From the NCBI GenBank assembly GCA_017643165.1, contig JAEPNY010000001.1:620001-684000 (forward strand): a stretch of DNA of 64,000 bases. The letters run 5' to 3'. Of this stretch, positions 26,559 to 34,752 are shown piece by piece (position 1 is the first letter of the stretch; every line of letters starts with the position of its first letter). Made by a program: the position numbers and the translations under genes. The notes under the pieces were generated by a model, which saw only the letters and a list, made by a program, of their open reading frames with translations, ran no database searches and was not told the DNA's origin. Source of the stretch: Psychroserpens sp. (GTDB lineage Bacteria > Bacteroidota > Bacteroidia > Flavobacteriales > Flavobacteriaceae).

Positions 26559-28211
26559 ATGCAGTTTTTAACTTTTGCGGCTTTTACGTTGCTCGTTGCT
26601 TTTATTTCCTACATAAAAACAAGAAGCACGAAGGAATCTACATCTGATGGTTATTTTCTAGGTGGTCGGAGTTTAACAGCCGGAGTCATCGCGGGCTCTT
26701 TATTATTGACCAATTTGTCTACCGAACAAATTGTAGGATTGAATGGTTCAGCATATCAAAGTGGATTATCAGTAATGGTTTGGGAGACTTTAGCTGCAAT
26801 AGCCATGTTAGTAACCGCATTATTTTTGTTGCCAAGGTATTTGAAAGACGGCTTAACGACGGTTCCTGGGTTTTTAGCTAAACGATTCGACGTTACTACT
26901 AAAACGTTAACCTCCGTATTATTCCTTACGGGCTATGTTGTGGTGTTACTGCCTGTTATCCTTTATTCTGGATCACTCGCCATTAGTGGCATGTTCAACG
27001 TGCCAGAACTGTTAGGCGTAACACATACGCAATCAATATGGATTTGTGTTTGGGGAATAGGAATTATAGGATCAATCTATGCGGTATTCGGAGGATTGAA
27101 AGCGGTAGCAATTTCTGACGCTATCAATGCCATCGGGTTATTGGTTGGTGGTATTTTGATACCAGTTTTCGGATTAATGATGATTGGTGATGGAAATATG
27201 TTTGAAGGTTTAACTATTCTAACCACTGAAAATCCTGAAAAATTCAATTCTATTGGAGGCGAAACCGATCCTGTGCCATTCTATACGATTTTCACAGGAA
27301 TGATGCTCGTACAATTATTCTATTGGGGAACTAATCAGCAAATCATACAACGTGCATTGGGCGCGAAGAATCTTAAGGAAGGCCAGAAAGGCTTGTTGCT
27401 AGCTTCTTTTATCAAAATCTTAGGTCCGATCATTGTAGTTCTGCCTGGATTGATCGCATTTCACATATTCAATGGCGAACTTGAAACTGCAGATAGTGCC
27501 TATCCAATGCTAGTAAAAAAAGTATTGCCAGACGCATGGGTTGGATTCTTTGCTGCTGTTTTATTTGGTGCTATACTCAGTTCGTTTAATAGTGTATTGA
27601 ATAGTTCTGTGACTTTGTTTGGAATAGACGTTTACAAGCAACATATCAATAAGGACGCTGATGAAAAAACAGTAGTGAAATACGGTAAGCGCTTCGGTAT
27701 CGTATTGGCTTTTACTTCAATGTTTATTGCGCCGTTAATTGCAAACGCTGGAAGTCTGTTCGATTATCTACAAGAAATTAATGGGATTTATACCATTCCA
27801 ATACTTACGATTATTGTTGTTGGGTATTTAACGAAACGTGTACCAGCGATTGCCGCGAAAATTGGATTGATTTCAGGTTGTTTACTTTATATATTAAGTC
27901 AATTCATTGTAAGACCTTATATTGTTGGAAATGCTCTCGACGAAGCAAAAGCAGCTGGAATTACTAGTGAAGACTCTCTGGCTCTAGTTGAAGCTGATGC
28001 ATTTCCACTTCATTTTCTTGATGTCATGGCAATTCTATTCGTGTTGAATACAGTAATCATGCTCGTTATTGGTCGTATAAAACCGAGAGAAACACCTTAT
28101 GTACAGTCCTATACAAAACAAGTGGATATAGTTCCTTGGAAATATACGAAGCATGTTAGTGCGATAATTTTCTTAATCGTTGTTGGTGTATATATCTACT
28201 TTGCAAAATAA
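26559..28211 (+). CDS. Sodium:solute symporter (SLC5/SSS family)
   Basis: 550 residues with about 13-14 membrane helices. SSS-family features include SDGYFLGGRSLTAGVIAGSLL near the N-terminus, LSTEQIVGLNGSAYQ, the inverted-repeat core with YAVFGGLKAVAISDAINAIG, and LFGAILSSFNSVLNSS. The layout is that of sugar, myo-inositol or related cotransporters; the substrate cannot be told. It stands alone, and ends 10 bases before a terminator hairpin. Confidence 0.88.
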   Translation: MQFLTFAAFTLLVAFISYIKTRSTKESTSDGYFLGGRSLTAGVIAGSLLLTNLSTEQIVGLNGSAYQSGLSVMVWETLAAIAMLVTALFLLPRYLKDGLTTVPGFLAKRFDVTTKTLTSVLFLTGYVVVLLPVILYSGSLAISGMFNVPELLGVTHTQSIWICVWGIGIIGSIYAVFGGLKAVAISDAINAIGLLVGGILIPVFGLMMIGDGNMFEGLTILTTENPEKFNSIGGETDPVPFYTIFTGMMLVQLFYWGTNQQIIQRALGAKNLKEGQKGLLLASFIKILGPIIVVLPGLIAFHIFNGELETADSAYPMLVKKVLPDAWVGFFAAVLFGAILSSFNSVLNSSVTLFGIDVYKQHINKDADEKTVVKYGKRFGIVLAFTSMFIAPLIANAGSLFDYLQEINGIYTIPILTIIVVGYLTKRVPAIAAKIGLISGCLLYILSQFIVRPYIVGNALDEAKAAGITSEDSLALVEADAFPLHFLDVMAILFVLNTVIMLVIGRIKPRETPYVQSYTKQVDIVPWKYTKHVSAIIFLIVVGVYIYFAK

Positions 28212-28220
28212 TAAAACCAA

Positions 28221-28249
28221 AAAACCCAACTCATATGAGTCAGGTTTTT
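28221..28249 (+). terminator. Rho-independent terminator after the symporter gene
   Basis: AAAACC at 28221-28226 pairs with GGTTTT at 28243-28248, and an inner palindrome CTCATATGAG (28230-28239) closes the hairpin; two mismatches split the stem. A run of T follows at the 3' side, and A at the 5' side makes it possibly bidirectional. Confidence 0.65.
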
Positions 28250-28251
28250 GA

Positions 28252-28280
28252 TGGTGGAGTCGACGGGACAAAAGTCGAAC
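28252..28280 (-). pseudogene. Relic resembling a tRNA 3' end (acceptor arm and part of the T arm)
   Basis: On the minus strand these 29 bases begin GTTCGA and end GTCCCGTCGACTCCACCA, the pattern of a T loop, T stem, acceptor 3' strand, discriminator and CCA. The T loop is too long (extra bases after GTTCGA) and no anticodon or D arm lies beyond it. tRNA 3' ends are common integrase sites, and the accessory region starts here, so it may mark an old attachment site. Confidence 0.45.
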
Positions 28281-28525
28281 TATTTTGATGAAGACTTGAA
28301 TAGTTTGAATAAGAATTAAACTGCATTATTGTTTAGTTCAGTAATAAGTAAATAAGATTCACTTGTTTTTAGAAATAATTGGGGGTAATTTTCTAATGTC
28401 TTGAAAACTTGACTCTAAACAAAATATATTTCACTGGTTATTCATTTTTAAAAGTTATTTTTAGCATTATTTGCTTATCTTAACATTACAATTGTTCCAA
28501 ATCAATAAATAGCTTTTAACGAAAA
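28281..28525. other. AT-rich upstream region of the first island AraC gene
   Basis: No gene on either strand. The 245 bases are AT-rich and should hold the promoter of the AraC-type gene at 28526; I see no convincing full promoter. Confidence 0.4.
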
Positions 28526-29362
28526 ATGGAATACTATTATAAAGACAACTACGAAAGTGAATTCAGTCTTATTGACGCCTCAGAAATGAGATTCAATGCT
28601 GGTAGCATGAACAAATCCTGCTACAAAATTATTTGGGCTAAAGACGATGAAATAACTTTAGGTGTAGATGGCTGTAGAATGTTTTTAAAAAGAGGACAGC
28701 TATTATTCGTGACTCCATTAAACGATTTAGATTTAGAAGTAGAGAATGCTAAAATCATTATTTACTCGTTTAACCGTGCTTTCTATTGTATTAGAGACCA
28801 TGATGCTGAGGTTTCTTGTAATGGATTTTTATTTCTTGGGTCTTCAATGCCTGTTATAGTTGGATTAACTCCAGAGGAAGAAATGAGCTTTAATTTACTA
28901 TGCGATTTCTTTGTAGAAGAGTTTGAAACTGTTGACCATATTCAGGGGGAAATGCTTATGGTGCTATTAAAGCGTCTTTTAATTAAATCTGTTAGAATAG
29001 CACGCAAAATACTTCCTAAAGAAGATATGCCTCAAGGGAAACTTGATATTATTAGAAAGTTTAATTTATTAGTGGAGCATCATTTTAGAGAAAAGCATAA
29101 AGTTTCTGAATATGCAGATATTTTGAATATATCACCAAAATCCTTGTCAAATGTTTTTTTGAGGTATTATAATAAATCACCATTAAAAGTTATCAGTAAT
29201 CGTATTTGTTTAGAAGGAGAAAGACTCATTAGGTTTTCAGATAAAAGCATGAGCGAAATTGCTTATTCTCTAGGCTTTAATGAAGCATCTCACTTTTCAA
29301 AATTTTTCAAAAAGCATACGGGCAAATCACCGATGCAATACAAGATTGATAACTCTAATTGA
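28526..29362 (+). CDS. AraC-family transcriptional regulator (island regulator 1)
   Basis: 278 residues. The N-terminal 160 residues are a cupin-like ligand or signal domain with several Cys (SCYKIIW, DGCRMFLKRGQL, VSCNGFLFLG), which could sense a reactive species. Residues about 185-275 form the double HTH: VSEYADILNISPKSLSNVFLR and MSEIAYSLGFNEASHFSKFFKK, ending HTGKSPMQYK. It lies just upstream of msrB-msrA and is their likely activator. The Cys-based sensing idea is inference. Confidence 0.88.
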   Translation: MEYYYKDNYESEFSLIDASEMRFNAGSMNKSCYKIIWAKDDEITLGVDGCRMFLKRGQLLFVTPLNDLDLEVENAKIIIYSFNRAFYCIRDHDAEVSCNGFLFLGSSMPVIVGLTPEEEMSFNLLCDFFVEEFETVDHIQGEMLMVLLKRLLIKSVRIARKILPKEDMPQGKLDIIRKFNLLVEHHFREKHKVSEYADILNISPKSLSNVFLRYYNKSPLKVISNRICLEGERLIRFSDKSMSEIAYSLGFNEASHFSKFFKKHTGKSPMQYKIDNSN

Positions 29363-29463
29363 GATAAGAATTAATCATTTCTAAATTATTTTTTTAGCTA
29401 TAGCTTGAGAAAGTAAAATATCCTAGCTGGAATAAAAATATTAATAGAACGTGAGGTAAATGT

Positions 29464-29518
29464 ATATGTTACAAGGAAAAATATGTAACTCATAGAAACT
29501 TAAAGAGATATATTTTTG
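29464..29518 (+). promoter_or_regulatory. Putative activator-dependent promoter of msrBA
   Basis: A -7 box TATTTTTG (29511-29518) lies 27 bases before the msrB ATG, with no -33 TTG at the usual distance. Near-identical direct repeats ATATGTTAC (29464-29472) and ATATGTAAC (29481-29489) sit just upstream, where an AraC-type activator would bind. Confidence 0.45.
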
Positions 29519-29545
29519 CATAGTAATAAAATTTAAATTAGTGCT

Positions 29546-30001
29546 ATGTTAACTTGGAAAGATGTTATTAACTTTTCGGTAAATGGGAATCCAGCGCCTG
29601 ACCAAAGAATTGAAAAAACAGAAGAAGAATGGAAATCTGTCTTGACCCCAGAGCAATTCAGGATTACTAGAAAAGCTGGAACAGAAGTTCCTCATTCAGG
29701 AGCCTTGTGTAGTCGATATGACGCAGGGAAGTATAATTGCGTTTGTTGTAATACGCCATTGTTTGACTCAACAATTAAATTTAATTCAGGAACGGGTTGG
29801 CCAAGTTTTTCTCAGCCAATAAAAGAGAATGCTATCAAGTACATAAGAGATGCTTCTTATGGGATGGTTCGTGTAGAAGTACAGTGCAATACTTGCGACG
29901 CGCATCAGGGGCACGTTTTTCCTGATGGGCCTGAGCCTAGTGGGTTAAGGTATTGTATAAACTCTGGAGCAATGGTTCTTCAGGCTGAAGGAACGGAATA
30001 A
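29546..30001 (+). CDS. msrB: Peptide-methionine (R)-S-oxide reductase
   Basis: 151 residues, a single MsrB domain. Zinc ligands Cys65/Cys68 (CVCC) and Cys114/Cys117 (CNTC), the GTGWPSF block, and the catalytic Cys137 in GLRYCINSGAM are all present. It reduces methionine-R-sulfoxide in oxidised proteins, using thioredoxin. No signal peptide, so it acts in the cytoplasm. msrA follows after 7 bases. An AraC gene and repeat-bearing promoter precede it. Confidence 0.95.
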   Translation: MLTWKDVINFSVNGNPAPDQRIEKTEEEWKSVLTPEQFRITRKAGTEVPHSGALCSRYDAGKYNCVCCNTPLFDSTIKFNSGTGWPSFSQPIKENAIKYIRDASYGMVRVEVQCNTCDAHQGHVFPDGPEPSGLRYCINSGAMVLQAEGTE

Positions 30002-30008
30002 TCTAGCG

Positions 30009-30557
30009 ATGGCTAAGAATAAGACAGAGACTCTGACTGTTGGAGCTGGATGCTTTTGGTGCCTCGAAGCTGTTTTTTTACAACTAGAAGGTGTCGAGAA
30101 AGTTACTTCAGGTTATTCTGGCGGAATAGTGCCAGGAGTGCCTACATATAAAGAGGTCTGTTCAGGTCTTACAGGACATGCAGAAGCAGTGCAAGTGAAC
30201 TTTAATCCAGATGTTGTTGCGTATGAAGATTTGCTATTCGTTTTTATGACAAGTCATAACCCCACATCAGATAATGTAAAGAGAGCCGGATATGGTTCTC
30301 AATACCGCTCAATAATTTTTTTCCATTCTGTAGAACAAAAAGAAAAAGCAAAGGAAATGGTGAAACAGCTTGAGCCATATTTTAAAGAGCCTATTACTAC
30401 AGAAATCAGTCTTGCTCAAATTTTTCATCCTGCTGAAAAACAGCATCAGGATTATTACAATAGAAATAAAGGGGCGAGTTATTGTAAGACAATTATAGAA
30501 CCTAAACTCGCTAAATTGAGAAAAATGCACGGCGAGAAACTTAAAGCTGCAAATTAG
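30009..30557 (+). CDS. msrA: Peptide-methionine (S)-S-oxide reductase (first of three MsrA-like genes)
   Basis: 182 residues. Catalytic Cys15 in GAGCFWCLEAVF, then GYSGG, HNPTSDNVKRAGYGSQYRSIIFF and the C-terminal FHPAEKQHQDYY. All canonical MsrA residues are kept. It reduces methionine-S-sulfoxide and complements MsrB directly upstream. Two good terminators follow, so the unit is a two-gene operon. Confidence 0.95.
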   Translation: MAKNKTETLTVGAGCFWCLEAVFLQLEGVEKVTSGYSGGIVPGVPTYKEVCSGLTGHAEAVQVNFNPDVVAYEDLLFVFMTSHNPTSDNVKRAGYGSQYRSIIFFHSVEQKEKAKEMVKQLEPYFKEPITTEISLAQIFHPAEKQHQDYYNRNKGASYCKTIIEPKLAKLRKMHGEKLKAAN

Positions 30558-30573
30558 AGAAGCAGCTCTTTTT
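30545..30573 (+). terminator. Terminator overlapping the msrA stop
   Basis: AGCTGC (30545-30550) pairs with GCAGCT (30562-30567) around an 11-base loop containing the stop codon, followed by CTTTTT. Confidence 0.65.
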
Positions 30574-30593
30574 ATTTGTGGATTAATACCGAT

Positions 30594-30625
30594 AAAAGGA
30601 GTGCCTAAGCACTCCTTTTGTTTTT
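30594..30625 (+). terminator. Strong rho-independent terminator after msrBA
   Basis: AAAAGGAGTGC (30594-30604) pairs perfectly with GCACTCCTTTT (30609-30619) with a CTAA loop, followed by GTTTTT. It backs up the weaker hairpin just before it. Confidence 0.85.
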
Positions 30626-30666
30626 AATTTTAATAAATATAAGAGCAACTCAAAAATGAAAACCAT

Positions 30667-31164
30667 ATGAGTAAAGGTATTTTAGAGGGAGAAGAAAAAA
30701 AATTTAAAGCGCCAGAGTTTAATGTAAAAGATTGGATTGATGCCAACGGGAACAAAATTGACCAAATAAAACTTGCGGACTACACAGGAAAGTTTAAAGT
30801 GCTTTACTGTTTCCAGAGCTGGTGCCCAGGATGCCATAGTGTTGGATTGCCAAGCTTACAGAAAATGGTAAGCGCACTTGACAATAATGACAAAATTATA
30901 TTTTTAGCAGTACAAACAGTTTTTGAAGGATATGACGCTAATACCTATGATAAAATGGTAGAAACACAGAAGAAGTATAATCTGAAAATACCTTTTGGTC
31001 ACGACGCCGGTGATGACGGAAAGTCTCGCTCAAATGTTATGGTTAATTATAAAACAAGGGGGACGCCTTGGTTTATTTTTATAAATAAACAAAACAATCT
31101 AGTATATGCAGATTTTCATCTCAATGTAGATGCTGCAATCGAATTTTTAAGTCAAATAAAGTAA
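30667..31164 (+). CDS. Thioredoxin-fold redoxin with CPGC active site
   Basis: 165 residues, no signal peptide. The thioredoxin-fold active site is Cys53 and Cys56 in FQSWCPGCHSVGLPSL, with the cis-Pro region TRGTPWFIFINKQ near residue 140. It resembles TlpA or AhpC/TSA-type redoxins but is cytoplasmic. A paralogue lies at 51469-51975 (motif NLGCPGCKG). Its stop shares a base with the start of the glutaredoxin/GNAT fusion, so the two are translated together. Confidence 0.8.
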   Translation: MSKGILEGEEKKFKAPEFNVKDWIDANGNKIDQIKLADYTGKFKVLYCFQSWCPGCHSVGLPSLQKMVSALDNNDKIIFLAVQTVFEGYDANTYDKMVETQKKYNLKIPFGHDAGDDGKSRSNVMVNYKTRGTPWFIFINKQNNLVYADFHLNVDAAIEFLSQIK

Positions 31165-31694
31165 TGCACACAATTCCAAAAATAAAATTATACGGTGCAG
31201 AAGGATGCCATAAAACCAATTATTACAAATTGATTTTAGACAAGACAAGTTTGCCTTGGGAATTTTTGGATGTAGAAGTAAATAAAGACTATGCTGAAGA
31301 GCTGCGTGGACTTTATGAAAATCGGAAGCTTAATTTTCCAACAATTACTATTGGCAAAAAGAAGTTAAGAAACCCGTATAAAGAAGACATAGAAAAGTGG
31401 TTGAACAAATTAATACCAAGCAGATTGGACATAGTACATGACAAAACAAACAAACGTTTTATATTAGATATCAATGGAGAATTAGGAAAAGTGGATTATA
31501 GTATAAGTAACGGTAAAATGTATCTTAATCATTCTGAAGTTCCATATAACTTAAGAGGTAAAGGAATTGGGAAGGTGTTAGTTGAAAAAACGTTTGAACA
31601 ATTGACTAATGAAGGTTATAAAGCTATTGCTATTTGTAGCTACATTAAAATGATTGCAAGACGTAGCGATAAATGGAGTAAAATAATACAATAA
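31164..31694 (+). CDS. Fusion of a glutaredoxin-like domain and a GNAT (YjdJ-like) acetyltransferase
   Basis: 176 residues in two parts. Residues 1-85 are glutaredoxin-like: IKLYGAEGCHKTNYYK with a single active Cys15 (CHKT in place of CPYC) and the LNFPTITIGKKKLRNP cis-Pro stretch. Residues 88-176 match the small GNAT domain of YjdJ type (PYNLRGKGIGKVLVEKTFEQL acetyl-CoA loop). The fusion suggests that a protein or small-molecule thiol is handled with acetylation. The pair is unusual. It overlaps the upstream redoxin stop by one base and is followed by the disulfide reductase. Confidence 0.75.
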   Translation: MHTIPKIKLYGAEGCHKTNYYKLILDKTSLPWEFLDVEVNKDYAEELRGLYENRKLNFPTITIGKKKLRNPYKEDIEKWLNKLIPSRLDIVHDKTNKRFILDINGELGKVDYSISNGKMYLNHSEVPYNLRGKGIGKVLVEKTFEQLTNEGYKAIAICSYIKMIARRSDKWSKIIQ

Positions 31695-31711
31695 CAATTA
31701 GAGAGAAAAAC

Positions 31712-33064
31712 ATGAAAAAATTTGATTTAATTATTATTGGAGGAGGAAGAGCAAGAAACCTTGCTTTAAGTGCAGCGAAGAGAGGTGAAAAAGTAGCTAT
31801 AATAGAAAAGTCCATTCTCGGAGGAACGTGCCCTAATAGAGGTTGTATCCCTTCAAAATTATTAATTGGGCATGCACATGCGGTGAGAAGTATACAAGAT
31901 TCTCAACGACACTTCATTTCTTCAAAGATTGAGTATATTGATACTGAAAAAATATTTGAGACTAACAATGATTTTCTATCTAATGTGCGTGATAATTCTA
32001 CAAAAGGATTACCTGAAGGCGTAACCCTTTTTGAAGGAGAAGGCGTATTCTTATCTGACCATGAAGTACAGGTAAATGGAACTACCTTGACCGCAGATAA
32101 AATTGTTGTTGCAACGGGTACACGACCACGAAAGGCGTTACATGAAAAGGCTTGGACTAGCGACACTATTTTTCCTTTGAACGAGGGAATCCCAAAGTCT
32201 GTAACGATTGTTGGCGCTGGATTCATAGGCGTAGAATTGGCCAATTTCTTTGATGCCATTGGCGTAGAAACGACTTTGTTGTCAAGAGGTTCGGTATTAT
32301 TGAATAGAGAGGATGAAGACATAAGCGCCATCTTTAAAGAGGAATTCACCAAGAATGTAAACGTATTATTCGATGCTAAAATATCCCAAGTAACCCATAA
32401 GGATAATGCTTTTACTATTGATTACGAGTCACCAGAAGGGAAGAAAAGCCATAGCTCTGAAGCATTAATTGAGGCTACAGGCAGGATACCTAATACAGAT
32501 AATTTGAGGCTGGAAAACACATCCATCACAGTTAACAAACGCGGATACATTAAAAGAAACGAATTCTGCGAAACAGATGTGAAAGGTGTTTACGCTATAG
32601 GAGATGTAGCAAGCAAGTATGCATTGCAGCATATTGCCAGCTTTGAGGTTGTCTATCTTTCAAAACTTTTTTACGGTGATGAAAAAAAGCCATTAGAATA
32701 CAAATACGTTCCACATGCTGTCTTTTCTGAACCTGAAATAGCAAGTATTGGAATTACAGAACAGGAAGCTAAAGCTCAAAATTTAGATTATGTAACAACA
32801 CTTACCCCTTGGACAAATAGTGCTAAGGCTAACGCTATGCGTTTGCAGTACCAACGCACTAAGTTTATTGTGAACCCAAAAACATACGAAATATTAGGAT
32901 GTCACCTAATTGGTCCAGAAAGTTCTAGTGTGATTCATCAGGTCCTTGCAGTAATGCAAATTGATAATGATATTAGGCACCTTGCCAATATGATGTATGT
33001 TCACCCCGCTCTTAATGAAGTTCTCTTATTAGGAGCGAGAAAAATAATGGTTAAAATAGATTAA
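31712..33064 (+). CDS. Class I pyridine nucleotide-disulfide oxidoreductase
   Basis: 450 residues. N-terminal FAD site IIIGGGRARNLALSAAKRG, which lacks the second Gly of the usual GxGxxG; redox disulfide Cys40/Cys45 in GGTCPNRGCIPSK; a central NAD(P)H site TIVGAGFIGVELANFF; FAD site GVYAIGDVA; and the C-terminal catalytic His-Glu in YVHPALNEVLL. The closest groups are dihydrolipoamide, mercuric, mycothione and RclA-type reductases. Beside a redoxin and a Grx fusion, it is probably the reductase for an intracellular thiol. Its substrate is not determined. Confidence 0.85.
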   Translation: MKKFDLIIIGGGRARNLALSAAKRGEKVAIIEKSILGGTCPNRGCIPSKLLIGHAHAVRSIQDSQRHFISSKIEYIDTEKIFETNNDFLSNVRDNSTKGLPEGVTLFEGEGVFLSDHEVQVNGTTLTADKIVVATGTRPRKALHEKAWTSDTIFPLNEGIPKSVTIVGAGFIGVELANFFDAIGVETTLLSRGSVLLNREDEDISAIFKEEFTKNVNVLFDAKISQVTHKDNAFTIDYESPEGKKSHSSEALIEATGRIPNTDNLRLENTSITVNKRGYIKRNEFCETDVKGVYAIGDVASKYALQHIASFEVVYLSKLFYGDEKKPLEYKYVPHAVFSEPEIASIGITEQEAKAQNLDYVTTLTPWTNSAKANAMRLQYQRTKFIVNPKTYEILGCHLIGPESSSVIHQVLAVMQIDNDIRHLANMMYVHPALNEVLLLGARKIMVKID

Positions 33065-33792
33065 AGTTGTAAAATACTATTGAAATTAGTAAAACGTCCT
33101 TTATCAACCATCAAAGATAGGATATGCACATCTCAAGTATCAATTAAGTGAGTAAACTTTTTATGACTTATATAGATAATTTAATTTGTGCTTTCCAAAA
33201 ATATACTTCACCACAGTTTCTCCATAAGTCGAGAGTGCCATTCATTTTTTATTGGAGGATATATGTAGTAATAAGTTTGCTCTTAAATCGAATGACAGTT
33301 TCTTCTCCTAAAAAGGATTTTTCTTAATTCAAAATTTACAATTTCTAATGAGTTGATGTAATAATGATATCACTTGAAACGTATCCACGTTATAACAAGC
33401 GCAAAAACGCATTGTGCAAAAATCAATTGATGAAGAAATAAAACTTCAATAAGAATAACTTAAAGTAGAAAGAAATCGAAATCTAATGGTTATCATTTTT
33501 TCTTGTAAATCTGTCCTTTAGAAATATTAATTTCCATCTCACAATACAAAATAATCCAGATCCATATTTAAATCCAAAGAAATTAATGCTTTTAATAACA
33601 AAACCCCTAGTAATCCGAGTTGTCTGCAAAGAAGATATCTAACTTAATTGGTGGTGGTAGTTTAAATTGGAAAAATGTCCAATCGTAATTTTTGAGTTAT
33701 TTTGTTTTTTTGTTAAAAGTAGATAGTTTGTATTTGTTAAGACAGAAAACGATATAGATTTTTAACATAAGTATTAAACTGTATTATCTATG
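33065..33792. other. Gene-free stretch of about 730 bases
   Basis: No convincing gene, terminator or relic on either strand. It holds only short open frames and AT-rich DNA, with a more GC-rich patch CACGTTATAACAAGCGC at about 33388 that resembles filler common between flavobacterial accessory genes. The end of the stretch should hold the promoter of the haem-binding gene at 33827. Confidence 0.5.
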
Positions 33793-33805
33793 AATTAGGG
33801 CGCAA
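33793..33805 (+). repeat. Copy 1 of an inverted 13-bp repeat AATTAGGGCGCAA
   Basis: Lies 21 bases before the ATG of the first haem-binding gene. Its exact reverse complement is at 38303-38315, 17 bases before the second AraC gene's ATG. The GC-rich core is rare in this DNA. Confidence 0.45.
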
Positions 33806-33826
33806 CAAAATCTATAGAATCAGTAA

Positions 33827-34276
33827 ATGAGAAAAAGGAGATATAAAATTGTCATTATTATAATCGTGGGATTAATAGGGGTTCAATTTATTAGGCCTAA
33901 CAAACTAGAGAACGAACAAGTAAATAAATACGATATTATTTATGCCAATAATCCGTCAAAAGAGGTAGTGACACTTCTTCAATCTACTTGTTATGATTGT
34001 CATTCTAATCAAACTAGAGAGTATTGGTATAGCAATATTGCACCTGTGGCTTGGCTAGTAGATAAGGATATAAAAAACGGAAGACAACATCTTAATTTTT
34101 CTGATTGGGAAAAATACTCTTACGACCAAAAGGTTGATTATGCAGGTGCAATTATGCTGCAAATGTATGACGGTAAAATGCCTTTAAAAGAATATATATG
34201 GATGCACCCTGAAGCAAAATTGGCTAAAAAAGACCAAAACAAGATAACAGAATGGATAAATTCTTTAGTAGAATAA
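33827..34276 (+). CDS. Membrane-anchored haem-binding domain protein (c-type haem)
   Basis: 149 residues. One N-terminal membrane anchor (KIVIIIIVGLIGVQF), then the Haem_bd domain with the haem motif CYDCHS (Cys55, Cys58, His59) and conserved YWYSNIAPVAWLVDKD and NFSDWEKYS. It faces the periplasm as a c-type cytochrome-like protein of unknown partner. A paralogue overlaps its end by 25 bases, and CcsBA, which attaches c-haem, follows. Confidence 0.88.
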   Translation: MRKRRYKIVIIIIVGLIGVQFIRPNKLENEQVNKYDIIYANNPSKEVVTLLQSTCYDCHSNQTREYWYSNIAPVAWLVDKDIKNGRQHLNFSDWEKYSYDQKVDYAGAIMLQMYDGKMPLKEYIWMHPEAKLAKKDQNKITEWINSLVE

Positions 34277-34746
34277 TTTTAAAAAGGACTATTCTATTAT
34301 TAATCGTTCTGTTTTTTTTGATGCAGCTATACCGACCAAATAAAAATGATAGGAACTATATAGCTGCCAACGACTTCTTAGAAATTAGTGTGGCTCCTAC
34401 GGACATAAAAACCTTGATAAGAAACTCTTGTTATGATTGCCATTCAAATCGTACAAATTATAAATGGTATGACAATATAGCACCCCTATCTTGGTGGATT
34501 GATAAAACAGTAGAAAAGGGCAAAGTGGCTATAAATTTTTCAGAATGGGAAAATACAGATGCACAAAAGAGATTATCTTTTTTATCTGCCAGTGTTTTTG
34601 ATATTAAGACAGACAGAATGCCCACAACAGATTATTTAAAACTGCATCCTTCTGCAAAACTATCAAATAAAGAAAAAATGAAAATAATTAGTTGGATTAA
34701 CAATATCGATAGATTTAATCCTTATTATGAAATAAACGAACACTAA
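34252..34746 (+). CDS. Second membrane-anchored haem-binding domain protein
   Basis: 164 residues starting at ATG 34252 inside the end of the first copy. It has its own membrane anchor (ILLLIVLFFLMQL) and haem motif CYDCHS (Cys60, Cys63, His64), followed by YKWYDNIAPLSWWIDKTVEKG. It is a diverged tandem duplicate. Because each copy has a full start and anchor, the overlap is not a frameshifted single gene. Both are probably matured by CcsBA downstream. Confidence 0.88.
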   Translation: MDKFFSRIILKRTILLLIVLFFLMQLYRPNKNDRNYIAANDFLEISVAPTDIKTLIRNSCYDCHSNRTNYKWYDNIAPLSWWIDKTVEKGKVAINFSEWENTDAQKRLSFLSASVFDIKTDRMPTTDYLKLHPSAKLSNKEKMKIISWINNIDRFNPYYEINEH

Positions 34747-34752
34747 TCAACC

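Noticed and set aside
28252-28280. A functional tRNA gene
   Set aside because: Only an acceptor and partial T arm are present; there is no anticodon or D arm and the T loop is corrupted.
31712-33064. Naming the disulfide reductase RclA because an AraC gene is nearby
   Set aside because: The FAD loop and redox motif do not match RclA specifically; mycothione, mercuric and dihydrolipoamide reductases fit as well.
33388-33420. Integron attC site in the patch around CACGTTATAACAAGCGC
   Set aside because: No second paired arm or cassette structure is visible, and no integrase gene is in the window.
33827-34746. The overlap of the two haem-binding genes as a frameshift in one gene
   Set aside because: Each copy has its own anchor and a complete CxxCH domain, so they are a tandem duplication with coupled translation.
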